Shown here: positions 59,010 to 64,000 of the stretch, piece after piece
How the letters are laid out: each line of letters begins with the position of its first letter
Numbering within the stretch: the stretch's first letter is position 1
Source: Paulownia fortunei
Taxonomy: Eukaryota > Streptophyta > Magnoliopsida > Lamiales > Paulowniaceae
DNA length: 64,000 bases
NCBI GenBank assembly: GCA_019321725.1
Contig: CM033113.1
Location: 7,812,001-7,876,000 of the forward strand
Direction: 5' to 3'
The notes under the pieces: generated by a model
Told to the model about the DNA's origin: nothing
Database searches by the model: none
Seen by the model: the letters and a program-made list of their open reading frames with translations, nothing else
Position numbers and translations under genes: made by a program

Positions 59010-61060
59010 ATTCTATTGAGTACCCGAATTGATAATCAGTCAGCATACACACAACCCAATTCTGAAAAACATTGTTTGGGAACAAATCAAAATAAACGAA
59101 CTGCCGAAGGGGACGAAGAAGAACGATGACGCTACACACTGTAGTGTGTTTGGCAGAGAAGATATTGTAGCTTCATGGGCTTTTATGTTTCTATAACTAC
59201 GTGGGCTCATTCTACCTGGGTCTGATAAGGGTAATGGGCCTGTTCGGATACCTAAGCCGGGTCCTACAGGATTTGTTAGGTCATTTTTTATAACGTTCGC
59301 TCTATTACTTTTATAGAGTTTGGACCCAAATTTCTTGCTTTTGTCAGGTAAAAGTAAAAAGTCTGGCCCTAAAACAACAATCCATAACCCTTTTCAGCGC
59401 ATTGTTGTGAGAAATTGGAATTATGGAAAACTTATTTATTTCTTAATTTGAGTGAGTTCATGAATTTTTTAAAACATCTTATTCTTGAAATATCTTATAA
59501 AATATTTTAGAATTTATAAAATATAAAAGTATAAATTTTTAAAAGATTATTTTATAAGTTTTCAGAATAAGATATTAAAATCTTATAAGTTTCTTTAAAA
59601 AAATGTGAGGAGATCTAACTTCTTAATAAAATCTCAACAAACTTTTCTTAGTTTTGATTATATTAATTATAAACTTATCATTATTAATATTTTATAATTT
59701 TTTTATGATCTTATTTTGTTTAAATATAGTTTATTTTTAAAATTTAATATGTTATATGCTCCAAAAATATATTATAAGATACAAAAATTAATAAAAGAAT
59801 TAATAAATTAAGTCAAACACCATGTTAGTTCAAGTCATTGTTGTTCAAAGCTCACCTTACTGTTTTGAATCTCATTACTAAAGCTTAGTCAACTTCAATT
59901 CCAATAATCTTTTTCTAAAGCAAATTATCCACTTTACTAATGCCAATTGATTATCGAACAAACAGGAACATATAAATTTCTATCATAGATCCGTTTTAAT
60001 TGAACTTCTTCGTAATAAAATGAATAAATAGTTTTAGACTGCGTAAGTTATATATTTACATAGCAAGCGATGACAGATAAATGGTTCTTCACAAGGAGGA
60101 CTAGAAATTATGATATTTTTTTATTGGTTGAAACAATTTTGTACACGTTACATTTATTTTTATTATATATAATATGATAATTCACAATTCTACTTAAATA
60201 TTATTCAAATAAGTAACATATTTTGTCTCGTTTAATTTGATAACTCACAATCTGATTTGAACATTCTCTAATCAAAAATATATACCATCAAATAAAAAAT
60301 ATAAACCAAGTTAAATGAAAATGGACGAAGTGGTAGTTAGAGTTATGTTTTGGATGTTTTGAAATGGTTTTTTGAAAAATGTATTTTAGGAGAATAAAGA
60401 GAGCATGAAAGTAATATTTGTTTTGTATTTTGGGAGAAAATAATTTTTATTGTATTAATCGTGTTATGTCAGTTTTGTTGGGTAATTGTTGTCATATCAG
60501 TATCTTTTAATGCTATATATTGTATTTTTGAATGTAAGAACGAGATGATATATATTTACAATAATATAATAAATTAAAAATATAATAATTGTTATATATA
60601 ATGGATCTCATTTTATTTTAAGGGAATAATGAATTGTTTGGGGAGAACAAAGAAAAACAAATATATTTTTATTCTTTAAAAAAAAAAAATCCCCAAAACA
60701 TAACCAAAGGAAGCCTATATTAGGGCCCAAATTTGGATATTGAATAACTAGTGCTCCAATAAGAACAACAAAAATAAGTTATGGAAATTGGAATCAATAA
60801 TCAAAAACTGAAAATATAAAAACAATCCAAACAGGATTTATTCCATTCCTACAATGGAATCCTAGACTATTACACTCTATTTTTCAGTCGAATTCCCAAA
60901 ACAGCCTTAGGGCAGGGTTTTTCACCTTCACCATAATTCTAGTCCAAGAAGAACTGCAGTCAACTTCATTTAATTTCTGTATCGACCATAATTTTCACGT
61001 GACCAAGTCAACAGCCAAAGCCCATCATAACACCTATAAATACCTTACCCGTCCGCCTTC
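59010..61060. other. Intergenic region upstream of WNK11 and FRL1
   Basis: The two genes are divergent, so both promoters are here. 59,400-60,700 is AT-rich without recognised genes. Regulatory words near 61,000 are listed separately. Confidence 0.5.
60996..61042 (+). promoter_or_regulatory. Core promoter of WNK11: G-box, W-box-like word and TATA box
   Basis: CACGTG at 60996-61001, GTCAAC (inverted TTGAC core) at 61007-61012 and TATAAATA at 61035-61042 lie in this order about 25-70 bp before the inferred transcription start. G-boxes are commonly bound by bZIP or bHLH factors responding to light or ABA. Confidence 0.5.
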
Positions 61061-61064
61061 TGAC

Positions 61065-61613
61065 TTTACCTTTGCTTCGTTTGAGCATTTCAGGGAGAAG
61101 CAGCGTTTTTATTCTTCTTTTAACGGAGGAGGAATTACCGGCTGTAGGCATCGACCATAGGGTAAAACTTTGAGCTTTTGTTTTTGTTTTTTGTTTTCTC
61201 TTTTCTTGTATTTTGATGTTTTGAATATGGTTTGATAGAAATATTGCGCAATTCGAAGTAGAGTCCGGGCGGTTGTTTCCCTAGAAAATTTATATTTGTT
61301 TGTTTGTTGGGATGAAAAGGATTATTGCATAGTTCAATTTTTTAATATGTGTTTTTCAGTAATTGGAGAAAAATGGTAACTTGTTTGATGAAATTATATG
61401 GATTATGGACTGTTTGGGAAAAAGTTGTGTGACTATTAACTTTTTTTTTTTTTTTCTGGTATGAATATTTAGAACCACTTTGGCCTTCTGGGTTCGAAAG
61501 CCTGAAGACTAATTTTTTCACAAAATTTATAAAGTACCATGATTTATGAACTGGGAAATATCTCTAATTACTGGAGTATGTTTCTTAACTTCTATGAATT
61601 TTTTTGGTTTTAG
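61065..61613 (+). other. 5' UTR exon and intron of WNK11
   Basis: A leader exon ends at about 61161 with GG|GTAAAA. The intron runs to TTTTAG at 61613, immediately before the start codon, so the whole leader is separated from the coding sequence by this intron. Confidence 0.6.
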
Positions 61614-62659
61614 ATGCCTAGCGTGGGTTCTGATACGGTGGATCAAGATATGGAGCTATTCGTGGAAGTTGACCCTACTGGTCGATATGGCCGGTATGGT
61701 GAGCTTCTGGGGTCTGGAGCTGTGAAGAAAGTGTACAGGGCATTCGACCAAGAAGAAGGAACTGAGGTGGCATGGAACCAAGTTAAATTACGGAACTTCA
61801 CCGATGATGAAGCCATGATCAACCGGTTGTATTCTGAGGTTCGGTTGCTGGGGTACTTGAAAAACAAGAATATTATCGCATTATACTCAGTTTGGCGGGA
61901 TGAGGAGAGAAACACGCTGAATTTTATCACTGAGGTTTGTACTTCAGGGAATTTGAGGGAATATAGGAAGAAGCACAAGCAGGTTTCAATGAAGGCTTTG
62001 AAGAAGTGGTCCAGGCAAATTCTCAAGGGCTTGGACTATTTGCATACTCATGAACCCTGTGTGATTCATAGGGACCTCAATTGTAGCAATGTCTTCATCA
62101 ATGGCAACATTGGTCAGGTAACATAATCATGTTATTGAAGTACTCTGTGTTTCTTAGTGTGCCAATGATTGGGATATCTAAGTTACATGTTCAGACTTCT
62201 GGGATGCAGTCTTAACTAATTTCATTTAATTGACTCATTTAGGTGAAAATTGGTGATTTGGGGTTGGCAGCTACAGTTGGGAAAAATCACTCAGCTCATT
62301 CGTTGCTAGGGACACCAGAATTCATGGCACCTGAGCTATATGACGAGAACTATACTGAGCTCATAGATATATATTCATTTGGAATGTGCTTGCTTGAGAT
62401 GGTGACTCTTGAGGTACCATACAGTGAATGTGACAATGTTGCCAAGATATACAAAAAGGTGACATCTGGGCTGAGGCCTCAAGCCATGAACAAGGTTAAG
62501 GACCCGGATGTACAAGCATTCATTGAGAAGTGTCTTGCTCAGCCAAGGGCTAGACCATCGGCTGCTGATCTCCTGAAGGACCCCTTCTTCGATGGAATTC
62601 ACGATGATGATGATGATGATGATGATGAAAATGCTGATGATGACTATAGAAGAAGCTAG
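61614..62659 (+). CDS. WNK11: WNK (with-no-lysine) protein kinase, WNK11-like
   Basis: Two exons (61614-62117 and 62243-62659, phase 0) encode 306 aa. The kinase domain fills nearly the whole protein. The WNK hallmark is clear: the usual subdomain II lysine is absent (VAWNQ, residues 52-56) and a lysine lies in the glycine loop (GSGAVK, Lys38). The activation segment is DLG with [20 protein letters not shown]. The catalytic loop is HRDLNCSN (152-159), with Asn for the Lys of HRDLK and Ser for Asp; as I recall this is shared with Arabidopsis WNK11. A short acidic tail after DPFFDGI is a run of Asp from a (GAT)n repeat (about 62605-62630). Plant WNKs phosphorylate ion transport and flowering or ABA regulators; this short form lacks the long regulatory C terminus. 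A polyadenylation-type AATAAA lies at 62870. Confidence 0.9.
62605..62630 (+). repeat. In-frame (GAT)n repeat coding poly-Asp in WNK11
   Basis: Eight or nine GAT units within the coding tail encode consecutive aspartates. Length change in multiples of three would alter only the acidic tail. Confidence 0.9.
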
Positions 62660-64000
62660 CAGGCGACTGATGTAATTTTCATTTGGTTAAGGGTGGTGTT
62701 AGTTTTTGTTTTTCTCCCCCCTTCTTTCTACCACTAAATTTTGAAAGGGTTCAGTAAATTGTGGTTTTTGAAATTTGATGTTGTCCTATGGTTTTTTTTT
62801 TTGTTGTTTGATTTTTGGCAAACACTCCCAAGCGTTAGAAATGGGATGATCTGGAGAGAGGATTCTGTAAATAAAGTTTGAATTTGCACAAGACACTCAT
62901 CATTTAGTTAAAGAATGAATTGTACACTGTGGGTAGACCACCCACATATTTATTGTGTTTTGACTACCATTTGCTTCAAATGATCATCATCACCCTGATA
63001 AACCAAGAGACCACGTCTGCCACACAAAAAGTCAAGCATTAACTTGGTTGTAAAGCAAATTGGAAAACAGATGGAATTGAACTAATTAAGAAAAAAAAAT
63101 GTCAAAAAAAAGGGTGGAGAATGTCTAAAGATTGAGACAGAAGGGAAGACAACCTTTCACTCAACGAAGTGGCTGTTTAACATAACTAAGTTATTCTCCG
63201 CCGCCAAGTTGCCGACCTCAGATGTATGTTGGCAAAAAGAATAGGTTGGCGTGATAGGACTGTTTCCTTCTTTCGGCCGTTTTGAATTTGAAGAACCGTT
63301 GAAAAGAGAAAAGGTCGTCCCCCACAGTGGTATTTGCTCTATTATATTTTAAAGGCAACTCAACGGCAAGTGGGGGCCAGAAAGCCGTGTTAGTAGGTGT
63401 GCGTGTCAAAAATTATGACTATTAATAACATTTATTATACTTGTTATACAATTATTTTAATTTTATAATTTAATTAGTTTTAACATATAGTAGGTTTCGT
63501 ACCTTGAAATTAAGCTATTTTATGTTGAAGAAGTAATTTGTAAATATTTGGAGTAGTTTCATCTAGAAATCATCTTTGATTTCAATGCCTAATTCAACTC
63601 AAACGAGTTATCGACTTGGTTTAACTATTCAATTTTGACCGGTCTAGTTGCACAACATTTCCATTAGTTTGATTCATCAAAAAGAAAAAAAAAATTAATG
63701 ATTTGTGCAAGAATTATTTTTATTTCCCCTTTTTGCTTGATATATTCCACATTTAAATTCTTTAATTTTTTCCCTGAAAATTTTCAGTCACTTGGACTAG
63801 GCATATTTACAAGCATGTAGCTCCCTTTGCCAAGTCTAGCTCCAGGCCTAGGCTGCCAGTAGTCCAACTCAACGGCGGAGGCTGAATATGGGCCACTTTT
63901 GAGAGTTGTTCAAGAATTAAAAGAGAAATTGTTCTTCATTTAGCAGCCTCACCAATAGATGATCAAATTTGCCAGCTTGCATATGGCGGCCAATTTCATT
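62660..64000. other. WNK11 3' UTR and intergenic DNA
   Basis: The 3' UTR probably ends shortly after AATAAA at 62870-62875. From about 62,900 to the window end I see no supportable gene. 63,780-64,000 becomes more GC-rich and could be the edge of a gene outside the window. Confidence 0.5.

Overview
The window is nuclear DNA from a flowering plant, most likely a eudicot. It is AT-rich, its genes have short GT-AG introns, and every recognisable protein belongs to a plant family: plasma-membrane-type ACA ATPase, WRKY, FRIGIDA-like, WNK11, plant mTERF and the plant complex I 20.9 kDa subunit. The species cannot be named from what I can see. Ten protein-coding genes are well supported. One of them, a 76-aa metal-binding-domain gene split over three exons, has no long open frame and was assembled by hand from splice sites and homology.

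Layout. 1-10.3 kb: an ACA12/13-like Ca2+-ATPase gene (minus strand) with an intact 975-codon frame but with nearly all catalytic motifs destroyed. It is flanked by two diverged copies of a ~1.3-1.6 kb non-coding segment, so it probably sits in a local tandem array. 10.3-13.8 kb: gene-poor. 13.9-14.4 kb: small HMA (HIPP-like) gene. 15.3-17.4 kb: ARM-repeat protein (minus). 17.5-24.4 kb: gene desert with a tRNA-derived SINE, a composite local duplication and simple repeats. 24.4-28.7 kb: CCCH zinc-finger/RRM RNA-binding protein. 32.9-35.6 kb: mTERF9-like organelle protein (minus), with the complex I subunit diverging from it at 36.5 kb. 39.4-40.7 kb: plastid-type DnaJ cysteine-rich zinc-finger protein. 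43.0-44.1 kb: plant-specific protein with a PARP-like C-terminal region (minus). 45.8-52.1 kb: group I WRKY, WRKY20-like (minus). 55.0-59.0 kb: FRIGIDA-like protein, FRL1/2 type (minus). 61.6-62.7 kb: WNK11-like kinase.

There is no operon-like functional unit; these are independent housekeeping and regulatory genes. From memory, the Arabidopsis counterparts of the mTERF9 and WNK11 genes are near neighbours on chromosome 5, so this part of the window may be an old conserved block into which other genes have been interleaved.

The most unusual item is the full-length, uninterrupted P-type ATPase. It has lost the phosphorylated aspartate (now Gly), the TGES loop, the PEGL glutamate, the TGD hinge and the GDGxND motif, yet keeps the fold-defining segments. 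It is either a pseudoenzyme with a non-transport role or a very recently released pseudogene. All exon models were built by reading splice consensus and frame by eye; no alignment, expression or database search was run.
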